A stretch of DNA of 64,000 nucleotides from NCBI RefSeq assembly GCF_003260995.1, contig NZ_CP030040.1:248001-312000 (forward strand), given 5' to 3'. The stretch's first letter is position 1. Every line of letters starts with the position of its first letter. The translations under genes and the position numbers were made by a program. The notes under the pieces were generated by a model. It searched no databases, was not told the DNA's origin, and worked only from the letters and a program-made list of their open reading frames with translations. Below are positions 16,564-26,100 of this stretch, in pieces. The DNA comes from Acetobacterium sp. KB-1 (GTDB lineage Bacteria > Bacillota > Clostridia > Eubacteriales > Eubacteriaceae).

Positions 16564-18210
16564 GTGATTCCACTGTTAGCATCAAAATTAATTTTAAAAT
16601 GTCTCGAACGAGAAAATGTTGAGTATGTGTTTGGTTATCCGGGAGGTGCCTTGCTGCCTCTCTATGAAGCATTCAGAACATCTCCGGTAAAGCATATTTT
16701 AGTGCGCAACGAACAGACAGCACCCCATTATGCGAGTGGATATGCCAGAGAATCTGGGCGTGTTGGCGTATGTTTAGCAACATCCGGACCTGGTGCAACT
16801 AATCTGGTAACAGGTATTGCAACCGCTTACCTTGATTCAATTCCAATTGTCGCCATCACCGGCCAGGTGGATCGGGCGCTGATCGGAACAGACGCCTTTC
16901 AGGAGGCAGATATCACTGGTGCAACCGCTCCCTTTACAAAACATAGTTATCTTGTTCAGAGTGCGGCGGACATTCCGAGAATTATTAGAGAAGCTTTTCA
17001 CATCGCGTCAACAGGTCGTCCCGGGCCAGTTTTGATCGATATTCCCAGAGATGTTCAGCTTGAAAATGTTAAAACCGGGCTGACTTGTGACAAGGTTGAC
17101 ATTATGGGGTATAAACCCAATTTAAACGGCCACAGCGGACAGATTAAACGAGCCATCAAAAAGATTAAAGAAGCGGAAAAACCAGTTATTTATGCTGGTG
17201 GTGGCGTTGTGCTGGGAAAGGCTCAAAAGGAACTGCTTGCTTTTGCTGAGAAAAACAAGATTCCGGTAATTACCTCACTGATGGGGATTGGTGCGTTTCC
17301 GGAAGATCATCCACTATACTGTGGTATTGTCGGTAGCCACGGCTATAAGTATTCCAATGTTGTAATGAACGGTGCCGATTTAATCATTAATATTGGTGCC
17401 CGAATGTCCAACCGGGCCACATCCCATCTGACTAAATTTGAAAAAGACACCGATTTTGTTCATATTGATATCGATCCAGCGGAAATTGGCAAAAACATGG
17501 AAACAAATATTCCGATTGTTGGGGATGCAAAGACTGTTTTATCGGAGCTGATTCAAAAAGATACCTTAGTAGAACATAACGCCTGGCTTGCTGAAATCGA
17601 AAACATTCGCAGTGAAAATCCGCTCGTTTATGATGCCGATCCTCCTTGTAGCGATCTGATCAATCCAAAAATACTATTTAAGGATATGTCTGAAATGACC
17701 GCGGATGACGCGACGGTTGTCGGTGATGTGGGATTAAATCAGATCTGGTCGGCCTTGTATTACCAGATTATTAAAAACCGAAAATACTATACTTCTGGTG
17801 GATTAGGGACGATGGGCTACAGTATTCCAGCAGCCTGCGGTGCGTCTTTCGCAACCCTAGACAAGCCTAAGGAAATTTTCATCGTCTGCGGTGATGGCAG
17901 TTTCCAGATGAGTATGGGTGAACTGGGAGTCATTGCTGAACATCAGTTAAATGTTAATATCATTCTGATTACCAATTCCAAGCTGGGGATGGTACGGCAG
18001 CTACAGTTTGATAACTATGGAAAAGGACATTATAGCGGAACGGATATTAATTTTGACGTTGATTTTATGAAGCTGGCTGAAGCCTATGGTATAAAAAATT
18101 ATAAGGTTGATAAAAACGTCGACTTTAACAAGGTGCTACCGGAAGCGATTAAACACCAGGGCCCGACCTTGATTCAATGCCAGGTTCATCCGGATTTCAT
18201 AAGAATATAG
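16564..18210 (+). CDS. ilvB: Acetolactate synthase large subunit
   Basis: TPP-dependent enzyme that condenses pyruvate into acetolactate, or pyruvate with 2-ketobutyrate, at the first common step of Val/Leu/Ile synthesis. The TPP N-domain has FGYPGGALLPLYEA with the catalytic Glu in RNEQTAPHYASGYAR; the central FAD/TH3 domain and the C-domain (GDGSFQMSMGELG, then NSKLGM) follow. About 548 aa. Start choice is odd: GTG 16564 lies inside the SD (aaagggag), while CTG 16573, which would begin MLASKLILKC, is 8 nt from it and fits homologous N-termini better. Cotranscribed with ilvN, 11 bp downstream. Confidence 0.94.
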   Translation: MIPLLASKLILKCLERENVEYVFGYPGGALLPLYEAFRTSPVKHILVRNEQTAPHYASGYARESGRVGVCLATSGPGATNLVTGIATAYLDSIPIVAITGQVDRALIGTDAFQEADITGATAPFTKHSYLVQSAADIPRIIREAFHIASTGRPGPVLIDIPRDVQLENVKTGLTCDKVDIMGYKPNLNGHSGQIKRAIKKIKEAEKPVIYAGGGVVLGKAQKELLAFAEKNKIPVITSLMGIGAFPEDHPLYCGIVGSHGYKYSNVVMNGADLIINIGARMSNRATSHLTKFEKDTDFVHIDIDPAEIGKNMETNIPIVGDAKTVLSELIQKDTLVEHNAWLAEIENIRSENPLVYDADPPCSDLINPKILFKDMSEMTADDATVVGDVGLNQIWSALYYQIIKNRKYYTSGGLGTMGYSIPAACGASFATLDKPKEIFIVCGDGSFQMSMGELGVIAEHQLNVNIILITNSKLGMVRQLQFDNYGKGHYSGTDINFDVDFMKLAEAYGIKNYKVDKNVDFNKVLPEAIKHQGPTLIQCQVHPDFIRI

Positions 18211-18221
18211 GGAGAATGGTT

Positions 18222-18719
18222 ATGGAGAAAAAAACCTGTTTATCATTACTGGTAGAAAATAATTTTGGTGTATTAAGCCGCATTTCAGGGCTTTTTGCAC
18301 GACGCGGTTATAATATTGACAGCTTGACAGTAGGTACTACCGAGAATGCCGAGCTTTCCCGGATTACCATTACTGTTACCGGAGACGATCAAATTCTAAC
18401 CCAAATAAAGAAACAATTAAATAAACTCATTGATGTGATTACGGTTATTGAACTTAAACCCGATGATTCCATTATTCGAGAGTTGGTTTTTATTAAGGTG
18501 AAGGCAGATGACACCACCCGTTCTCAGATTGTCGAGATTGCCAATATGTTCCGGGCCAATATTGTTGATGTATCCAGAGAAAGTCTGGTCATTGAAATTA
18601 CCGGTACCCGATATAAAATTGAAGGCTTCTTTGAAATGGTTGAACCCTATGGTATTTTAGAGTTCGTCCGATCTGGAGATACTGGTTTGCAGCGGGGCGG
18701 AAAGATTCTTTCGGTCTAA
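18222..18719 (+). CDS. ilvN: Acetolactate synthase small (regulatory) subunit
   Basis: Regulatory partner of IlvB; gives full activity and valine feedback. The start is ATG 18222 (MEKKTCLSLLVENN), with SD ggag 7 nt upstream; the nearby ATG 18216 is too close to it. The N-terminal ACT domain contains NNFGVLSRISGLFARRGYNI, the valine-binding signature, followed by the C-terminal ALS_SSU domain (RELVFIKVKAD onward) ending in GILEFVRSG. 165 aa, typical. The operon stops here at a terminator; ilvC and leu genes are not in the window. Confidence 0.95.
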   Translation: MEKKTCLSLLVENNFGVLSRISGLFARRGYNIDSLTVGTTENAELSRITITVTGDDQILTQIKKQLNKLIDVITVIELKPDDSIIRELVFIKVKADDTTRSQIVEIANMFRANIVDVSRESLVIEITGTRYKIEGFFEMVEPYGILEFVRSGDTGLQRGGKILSV

Positions 18720-18770
18720 ATAGTCAACATTTGTGAGATCTTAATAAAACATAAACCTTATTAATAAAAC

Positions 18771-18807
18771 AAAGACCCTTTGAAGACATTTTTTCAAGGG
18801 TCTTTTT
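18771..18807 (+). terminator. Rho-independent terminator after ilvN
   Basis: AAAGACCCTTTGAA (18771-18784) pairs with TTCAAGGGTCTTT across a short loop and runs into a T-rich tail. It ends the ilvBN transcript. Confidence 0.87.
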
Positions 18808-19072
18808 AAGTGCGCAAATTTTAATCGTTAAAACGTGGATGGCGGCCATCGGTTTTTGGTGTGCCCCATTAATAAGGTATAGGAACACGAAAAGGCAGCT
18901 GAAGAAGTCATTAAGAAGAAGTAAGTGTAAGTTATTCAGGACCGAGTTAAGAGGGATATTAAATATGATATAGAACAACAACAAAATAGATATGTATTGA
19001 TGGTAAAGGTTTCATTGAAAAATGATAAAATCGGTGTTACCATGAAATTAAGGAGGAAGAGGTGAACTTGCG
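18808..19072. other. Gene-poor stretch with degraded coding-like sequence
   Basis: Between the ilvN terminator and the next small frame I see no intact gene. Around 18890-18925 one plus-strand frame reads EHEKAAEEVIKKK and then stops, which looks like the tail of a former protein. A strong-looking ribosome site (aggagg, 19051-19056) leads only to a seven-codon frame. With the broken adh downstream, this suggests a decaying segment. Confidence 0.35.
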
Positions 19073-19222
19073 GTGCACAGTTTAAATGTGACGAGACTTA
19101 AAGATGTAATCGATTATACGAATAGGCTGGCAGGTGGTTATTCTAAAGGGAATGTGCTTTACAGACGTATCCAATCCTGGATTAGATTAGCCAATGATTG
19201 TTTAAACGAAAATGACGATTAG
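19073..19222 (+). CDS. Possible 49-aa small protein, unknown
   Basis: A GTG-started frame of 49 residues with balanced composition (MHSLNVTRLKDVIDYTNRL near the start; WIRLANDCLNEND at the end), predicted helical and soluble. The nearest good SD (aggagg) is 16 nt upstream, which is long, so this may be the tail of a degraded gene instead of a real product. I recognise no family. Confidence 0.3.
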   Translation: MHSLNVTRLKDVIDYTNRLAGGYSKGNVLYRRIQSWIRLANDCLNENDD

Positions 19223-19290
19223 AATATGTCAACAAAGTAGTGGTAAGATTTAGGGATAATGGATTAAAAAAATTATAAGGAGGAAACAAA

Positions 19291-20464
19291 ATGGGATTAA
19301 ATTGGTTTAGAGTTCCAAAAGACATCGTATTTGGGGAAGGAGCACTTTCATATTTAGCGGGGCTTGAAGGTAAAAGAGCGACACTTGTCACTGGTGGCAG
19401 CTCAATGAGAAAGAATGGATTCCTGGATGAAGCAAAAGCACAGCTCGAAAAAGCAGGCATGGAAGTGTCTATTGTTGATGGCGTTGAGCCAAATCCATCA
19501 ATTGAAACAGTCGTTCGTGGGGGCCAGGAAATGGCAGAATTTGGTCCGGACTGGATCGTTGCCATTGGTGGTGGATCAGCATTAGATGCGGCTAAAATCA
19601 TGTGGGTATACTATGAATATCCGGACACTGTTTTTGAAGATCTGGTTGCTGGAAAGTTTCCAAAGCTTAGAACAAAGGCAAAATTTATCGCAGTGCCTTC
19701 AACCAGCGGAACGGCCTCAGAAATTACCGCCTTTTCAGTGATTACCGACACTAAAAACCATATAAAATACCCCTTGGTATCGTATGAAATGACGCCAGAC
19801 ATCGCTTTACTAGATGCTGTCATTCCCTCGAAAATGCCAGCTCATATTACAGCCAATACGGGCATGGACGTATTGGCTCATGCTGTGGAAGCTTGGGTCT
19901 CAACAGAAGCCACAAGTTTTACAGATCCATTAGCTTATGAAGCGATTCGGCTGGTATTAAAACAATTGCCAGTGGCGTTTAAACAACCCAATGATATTAA
20001 AGCCAGAGAAGATATGCATAATGCCTCAGCACTTGCCGGGATGGCCTTTACAAATGCTTCACTTGGTCTTATTCATAGTCTGGCACATAAAATTGGTGGT
20101 GAATTTGGAATTACCCACGGCCTTACGGCCTTACGGCCTTGCAAATGCGATATTAATGCCATATATTATTGATTACAATCGAAAAGCAACCAATAAAGTT
20201 GAAGAATTGGAAAAACAATTAGGAATTGAAAACTTAACGGTCGCTATTCAAGATTTAAATAAACGTTTAAACATTCCATTGACGCTAAAAGAAGTTGATG
20301 AAGTTGAAATCAATGAAAAAGAATACCTTGAAGTGATTGACAGAATGAGTAAAAATGCTTTTGGAGATCCCTGCACATTGACGAACCCCAGACAGTCATC
20401 CCCGGAAGATGTGAAAAAAATCTATGAATGCGCTTTTTATGGAACATCGGCTTTAGAAATTTAG
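19291..20464 (+). pseudogene. Iron-containing alcohol dehydrogenase, frameshifted by tandem repeat
   Basis: Group III (Fe-dependent, NAD(P)H) alcohol dehydrogenase of the butanol/propanediol dehydrogenase type, which interconverts alcohols and aldehydes. The first ~277 codons are intact: GGGSALDAAKI (cofactor site, ~94), DVLAHAVEAW (metal Asp/His), GLIHSLAHKIGG and ITHG (metal His). Directly after the last metal His, the unit GGCCTTAC occurs twice ahead of GGCCTTGC (20119-20142). Compared with the family sequence HGLANAI, this is 16 extra bases that shift the frame and stop the protein at 20172. The rest (ANAILMPY to GTSALEI) continues intact in another frame to 20464. SD aaggagg is excellent. 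Confidence 0.88.
20119..20142 (+). repeat. 8-bp tandem repeat inside adh
   Basis: GGCCTTAC, GGCCTTAC and GGCCTTGC stand in tandem. Removing two units, or adding one, would restore the adh reading frame, so copy-number slippage could switch the gene. Confidence 0.85.
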
Positions 20465-20515
20465 TTAACAAAAAAATACTAAAGATAACAAAATAATACT
20501 GATAGAATTACAATT

Positions 20516-20577
20516 GCGGGTGATTCGTACCGATGCACAAGCTGATAAAAAATTGTGCTCGGGAACGGGTGACCCGC
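20516..20577 (+). ncRNA. 25+25-nt imperfect hairpin between adh and the stn operon
   Basis: Arm 20516-20540 pairs with arm 20553-20577 at about 20 of 25 positions (two G-U), with a 12-nt A-rich loop. The base is GCGGGT/ACCCGC and the top GCACAA/TTGTGC. Only a loose T stretch follows (20584-20590), so it may be a terminator for adh or a structured leader upstream of stnA. The 365-bp gap (20465-20829) otherwise holds AT-rich sequence, a small dyad ATGGT/ACCAT near 20676-20695 and no clear promoter. Confidence 0.45.
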
Positions 20578-20829
20578 TTGAAATTTTTACCGCACGAACC
20601 AGTTGTTTATTATGAAACCGTAACCAGAGAATTAATTTAATAGAAAATTTTCTTTTTTGCTTTTAACTATTGGTAAATATGGTAAACTAACCATGGACAC
20701 TCCTTAAGGCGAATCGTCTTCAAATCTGTATTTTTTTTAGTCCGTAGGGAGTATGTTAAAAAAAACGTTTATTACTAGCATTAGTGTTTGCTGATGCCAA
20801 TTATTAATTGAACCCGAAAGGAGTTTTAC

Positions 20830-21396
20830 ATGAATCAAGAAAAACATGAACATGGATGTAGCTGTGGTTGTCATGGAGATCAACCAAAGCCTTTTGAGGA
20901 ACTGGATCCGGTTTTGGACCACTACGCCGACATCCCCGGAAGTCTGATCACCATCATGCAGAAAGCTCAGGAACTGTACGGCTTTTTATCGGTTGCTCTG
21001 ATGCGTCATATTGCGGTGGAAACCAATACCAGCATTGCTAAAGTTTACGGGGTAGCTACTTTTTATACCCAGTTTAGGTTTGAACCGGTAGGAAAATACC
21101 TGATCATGCTATGCCAGGGAACTGCCTGTCATGTCAACGGGTCCAAACTGGTAGAAGAAGCGGTGATGGATTACCTGGAGATCAATGAAGGTGAGACCAC
21201 AGCAGATGGTCTGTTTACCCTCAACAACGTCGCTTGTCTGGGGTGCTGCAGCTTATCTCCGGTGATGATGATCAATGATGATACCTATGGACAACTGACC
21301 AAAGAAAAGGTAACCCGCATTCTGGCTGAGCTAAAAGAAAATGCCAGCAGCGGTGCCAACGGAGCAGAACAGCTTGCGCAGGAGGTGACAGCATGA
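20830..21396 (+). CDS. stnA: NuoE-like [2Fe-2S] subunit of a bifurcating transhydrogenase (StnA-like)
   Basis: Thioredoxin-fold [2Fe-2S] protein of the NuoE/HydC family, 188 aa. The cluster ligands are visible as CQGTAC (~95-100) and CLGCC (~136-140), the CX4C...CX3C pattern. ATFYTQFRFEPVGKY is the family core. Unusual is a Cys/His-rich N-terminal tail, HEHGCSCGCH (residues 6-15), outside the known fold. It overlaps the next gene by 4 bases (ATGA). With the following NuoF-like and NuoG/GltD-like subunits, the set matches the StnABC transhydrogenase described from Sporomusa ovata; the symbol rests on that domain match. HydC of an Fe-Fe hydrogenase is the alternative, but no H-cluster protein is present. 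Confidence 0.85.
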   Translation: MNQEKHEHGCSCGCHGDQPKPFEELDPVLDHYADIPGSLITIMQKAQELYGFLSVALMRHIAVETNTSIAKVYGVATFYTQFRFEPVGKYLIMLCQGTACHVNGSKLVEEAVMDYLEINEGETTADGLFTLNNVACLGCCSLSPVMMINDDTYGQLTKEKVTRILAELKENASSGANGAEQLAQEVTA

Positions 21397-23144
21397 AAAT
21401 TGTAATTGGAGCTGGTAGCTGCGGGATTGCTGCCGGAGCACACAAGGTGCAGACTGCTTTTGAAGCCATCCTTGCTGAAAAAAACCTGGACTTGACCATT
21501 GAACAAACGGGGTGTATTGGTACTTGTTACTTGGAACCAATTGTTGACCTGATTACTGAGGACGGTAAAAAACTAACCTTTGTTAATGTTACAACTGCCG
21601 ATGCCCGACGAATTGTTGAGGATTATGTGCTGGGCGAGGATGAGCTGAAAGATTTGCAGATCTCGGATTCTGATCTTACCATGATCGGAAAACAAAAGCG
21701 GATTGTTTTGCGTAACTCCGGCATCATCGATCCCGAGCGGATTGAAGACTATCAGGCGGTAGATGGTTACCTAGCTGCTAAAAAATGTCTCACTGAACTA
21801 TCCCCGGAAGAGATTATTGAAACTGTTAAAATAGCGGGTTTAAAAGGTCGGGGCGGTGCCGGATTTCCGACCTGGTTCAAATGGGACGCCGCTAGAAAAT
21901 CACCCGGAAAAACCAAGTACATGGTCTGTAATGCCGACGAAGGCGATCCCGGTGCTTTCATGGACCGATCTGTTCTTGAAAGTGATCCCCATGCTTTGAT
22001 CGAAGGAATGCTAATCGGTGCTAAAGCCATTGGCGCCAATGAAGGGGTTATCTACGTCCGGGCTGAGTATCCCCTGGCGATTGTACGTTTACAAAAAGCC
22101 ATTGATCAGGCACGGGAAAATGGTTTTTTGGGTAATGACATCTTTGAAACCGGATTCGACTTTGATCTGCGTATCAAAGCCGGTGCCGGTGCCTTTGTCT
22201 GTGGTGAAGAAACGGCGCTGATTGCTTCATTAGAAGGCGAACGCGGCATGCCCCGATTAAAACCGCCCTTCCCGGCCCAGAAAGGCTACTGGAATGCGCC
22301 AACCAATATCAATAACGTCGAAACCTTTGCCAATGTTCCCTGGATTTTTAGAAACGGTGGCGAAGCCTACGCGGCTTTGGGTACTGCTGAGAGCAAAGGG
22401 ACTAAGGTTTTTGCTTTAACGGGCAAAGTTAAACGGGGTGGCTTGGTAGAGATTCCCATGGGACTAACCTTAAGAGATGTTATTTACGAGATTGGTGGGG
22501 GGATTAAAGCAGATATCGCCTTTAAAGCCGTTCAAATGGGAGGACCATCCGGAGGATGTATCCCGGCGAGTCTCCTTGATACCCAGATCGACTACGCTGA
22601 AATCACTAAAACCGGCGCGATCATGGGCTCCGGTGGGATGGTGGTTATGGATGAAAACACCTGTATGGTCGACATGGCCCGGTTTTTCCTCGACTTCACC
22701 TGTAAAGAGTCCTGTGGTAAATGCACTTACTGTCGGGTTGGTACCACAAGAATGCTGGAAATCCTCAATCGAATTACTCAGGGCGAGGGTCTGGACGGTG
22801 ACATCGAACTGCTAGAAGAACTTTGTTATAAGATTAAGGATGGTTCCATGTGTGGTTTGGGTCAGACAGCGCCTAACCCGGTGTTAACCACCATCAAATA
22901 TTTCCGAAACGAATATGAAGATCATATTTATCATAAAAAATGCACCGCTAAAAGCTGCAAGCCGCTATTGACCTATACGATTGATAAAGAAAAATGTGTC
23001 GGTTGTGGGGCCTGTAAGAAGAATTGCCCTGTGGATGCGATTACCGGCGAGAAGAAAAAAGTGCATGAAATCAGTCAGGACATTTGTATCAAGTGTGGCA
23101 AATGCTTCTCTGTCTGTAAATTTGATTCTGTCATCATTGACTAG
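21393..23144 (+). CDS. stnB: NuoF-like FMN/NADH subunit of a bifurcating transhydrogenase (StnB-like)
   Basis: NADH-binding flavoprotein, 583 aa, with the domain order of HydB/StnB: an N-terminal thioredoxin-like domain with Cys 10, 41 and 45; the FMN/NADH domain with GRGGAGFPT (~152) and CNADEGDPGAFMDR; an SLBB segment; the NuoF [4Fe-4S] motif ESCGKCTYC (~440); and a C-terminal two-cluster ferredoxin (CVGCGACKKNCP and CIKCGKCFSVCK, ~537-575). In HydABC/StnABC this subunit with StnA forms the FMN bifurcation module exchanging electrons between NAD and ferredoxin. It overlaps stnA by 4 bases. Confidence 0.88.
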   Translation: MKIVIGAGSCGIAAGAHKVQTAFEAILAEKNLDLTIEQTGCIGTCYLEPIVDLITEDGKKLTFVNVTTADARRIVEDYVLGEDELKDLQISDSDLTMIGKQKRIVLRNSGIIDPERIEDYQAVDGYLAAKKCLTELSPEEIIETVKIAGLKGRGGAGFPTWFKWDAARKSPGKTKYMVCNADEGDPGAFMDRSVLESDPHALIEGMLIGAKAIGANEGVIYVRAEYPLAIVRLQKAIDQARENGFLGNDIFETGFDFDLRIKAGAGAFVCGEETALIASLEGERGMPRLKPPFPAQKGYWNAPTNINNVETFANVPWIFRNGGEAYAALGTAESKGTKVFALTGKVKRGGLVEIPMGLTLRDVIYEIGGGIKADIAFKAVQMGGPSGGCIPASLLDTQIDYAEITKTGAIMGSGGMVVMDENTCMVDMARFFLDFTCKESCGKCTYCRVGTTRMLEILNRITQGEGLDGDIELLEELCYKIKDGSMCGLGQTAPNPVLTTIKYFRNEYEDHIYHKKCTAKSCKPLLTYTIDKEKCVGCGACKKNCPVDAITGEKKKVHEISQDICIKCGKCFSVCKFDSVIID

Positions 23145-23158
23145 AAAGGAGTGGGAGA

Positions 23159-26100
23159 ATGAAACAATATAAAATGAACATCGATGGAAAAGAAGTAACC
23201 GGTCGTCCGGGACAAACCATTTTAGAAGTAGCCCGGGAAAATGCAATAGATATTCCCACCCTATGCTATGACGAACGCCTGGAGATTTATGGGTCCTGCG
23301 GACTCTGTGTCGTAGAGGTTGCTGGCATCCCCAAAATTTTAAAAGCCTGTGCCACCGAAATCACCGATAATATGGTGGTAAACACGAAGACCCCCCGGGT
23401 CATTGAATCCCGAAAAACCAATCTGGAGCTGTTGCTCTCAAAACATATTGGGGACTGTGTAGCACCCTGTAAACGGGCTTGTCCCGGCACCACTGACTGT
23501 CAGGGGTATGTTGGCTTAATCGCCAATGGTGAATTTGCCGAAGCCTTAAAGCTGATCAAAGAACAATTGCCATTGCCTGGGGCGATTGGCCGGGTCTGTC
23601 CACATCCTTGCGAAACGGCCTGTCGCCGGGGCGAAGTTGATGAACCCATCGCCATCGCCTGGCTCAAACGTTTTGCCGCTGACTTCGATATGACTCATGA
23701 CATGTTTATGCCCGAAATCGCAAAAGCGAGTGGCAAGACAATCGGGATCATCGGTGGTGGACCGGGCGGACTTACCGCTGCCTACTATCTGATTCAATCC
23801 GGTCACGCTGTTACCATCTATGACGCTATGCCCAAAATGGGGGGGATGCTCCGCTATGGAATCCCTGAATATCGATTACCCAAAGGGGTGGTGGATGAAG
23901 AAGTGGAATTGATAAAAGAGATGGGCGTTGTCTTTAAAAATAACACCCGGGTCGGTGTCGATATTCCCTTTGAAACCATCCGTAAAAACCACGATGCTGT
24001 TTATGTCGCATTAGGTGCCTGGACGAGTTCCGGACTACGGTGTGAAGGCATTGACGCCAAAGGGGTCATCGGTGGGATCGAATTGCTGCAACAGGTAGCC
24101 AATAACGAACCCATTGTGCTTGGCGAAAAAGTTGCCATCGTCGGTGGTGGCAACACCGCCATGGATGCCTGCCGAACCGCACTGCGACTTGGTGCCAAAG
24201 AAGTCTATAATATCTATCGTCGAACCAAAGCAGAAATGCCGGCGGAAGAAATTGAAATTATCGAAGCTGAAGAAGAAGGGGTTATCTTTAAAAATTTGAC
24301 CAACCCCATTGAAGTTATTAAAGGGACGGATGGACAGATCGTCAAAATTCGACTTCAAAAAATGGCCCTGGGAGAACCGGATGCCAGCGGTCGTCGATCG
24401 CCAGTTCCTATCGACGGTGAAGAAGAGATCATTGATGTCGATACATTGATTCTGGCCATCGGCCAGGGGATCAATCCCAAAGGACTAGATGACCTGGAAC
24501 TGACCAAATGGAACACCGTTCTGGCCGATGAACAAACCTTCCGAACGAATTTAGACGGCGTTTTTGCTGGTGGAGATTGTATTAACAGCGGTGCTTCCAT
24601 TGTCATTAAAGCCGTCGGCGATGCCAAAAAAGCGGTTCCTTTTATCGAAGGATACTTAAGTGGAGAAGCTATTGCTTACCATGAACCCTACTTTGTGATT
24701 CGTGAATCGGTGGATCAGGACTATTTGGAAAGCATTAAGAAAAACAAACGACCGGTGATGACTCACCTGGCACCAGATGCCCGTAATGATAATTTTCTGG
24801 AAGTGGTGGAAGGATTCAGCCCGCTTCAAGCGGTGGAAGAAGGAAAGCGTTGTCTTGAATGTGGCTGTCAGGATTACTTCGAATGTAAGCTGGTCGCCTA
24901 TGCCAACGAATATGAGGTTAAGCCAGAGCGCTTTAAAGGCAAGAACCCGGAAGCAAAAATCCAGGATGACCACCCCTTTGTAATTCGGGATAACAGCAAG
25001 TGCATTACCTGCGGCCTTTGCGTCCGGGTCTGCGAGGATATTATCGGCGTTTCAGCGTTAGGTCTGGTGGATCGTGGTTTTGAGACCATTGTGGAACCGG
25101 CCCTGCGCCAGCCTCTTAAAGATACAAGCTGCGTCAGTTGTGGACAATGTATTGCTGTTTGTCCCACAGGCGCCTTAAGAGAAGGGCTTATTGGCATTAA
25201 ACAAGTGCCCATGGATACAGATAAAACCGAATCGACCTGCGGTTATTGTTCGGCCGGTTGCCAAATTATCATTGAGTCGAAGGGCGATACCATTATCAAG
25301 GCCATTCCGCAGAAAAACCACCAGGATATCAATCAAGGTGTTATGTGCGGTCGGGGGCGATTCGGTACCAATCTGGTGCAGTGGGAAAATCGACTGACGA
25401 CCCCGTTGATTCGCAATAAACAGGGTGAACTGGAAGAATCCAGTTGGTACGATGCCTTTGTGATGATTGCAAAAAAATCCCAGAGCATTGCTGCTCGATA
25501 CGGAAGTGATGCCGTAAAAATGGGCATATCACCTAAATATACAAATGAAGAAATTTTTAACATGACTCAACTGGCTAAGGTGCTTCGAGCAGAGACCTTT
25601 AGTTTTTCCAATCGGGAACAGGGTGAAGACACGGTTCTGCCTGGCAACGATGCAATTGGCGACATGAATGCAATTGTGACCGCGGATACCATTCTGGTGC
25701 TCGGATTGTTACCAGTGAACAACCCCATTGTCAAATATAAACTGACTCAGGCATCAAAAAAAGGCGCCAATATTTTTGTCATTAACCACTTAGAAAGTGG
25801 TTATGATCATATCGCGGATGAGTTTATTACTGAATGTGATGATCTTGAATTCCTGGGAGAAATCACCAGGTATGTCCTTGAAAATGGTAAACTGAAAGCG
25901 GATGTGACAAATTTGGACACATTAAAAGCATCGCTTGCGGATTTTGAAATAGGTGATGAAGCTCAAATTATTGGTGAAGGCCTGGTTAATGCTAAAAACC
26001 TGGTCGTCGTTATGGGTGATAAGTATATCACCGCAGAAGCTTCGGCCCTGGTTGGCGATATCCTCGGACTCCTTGGCAAATTTGATGGTAAACGTAGTGG

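Noticed and set aside
20753-20794. 13-residue frame with a ribosome site (agggag) upstream of stnA
   Set aside because: Too short, low-complexity start (Leu-Lys-Lys) and no attenuator structure tied to it; could be chance.
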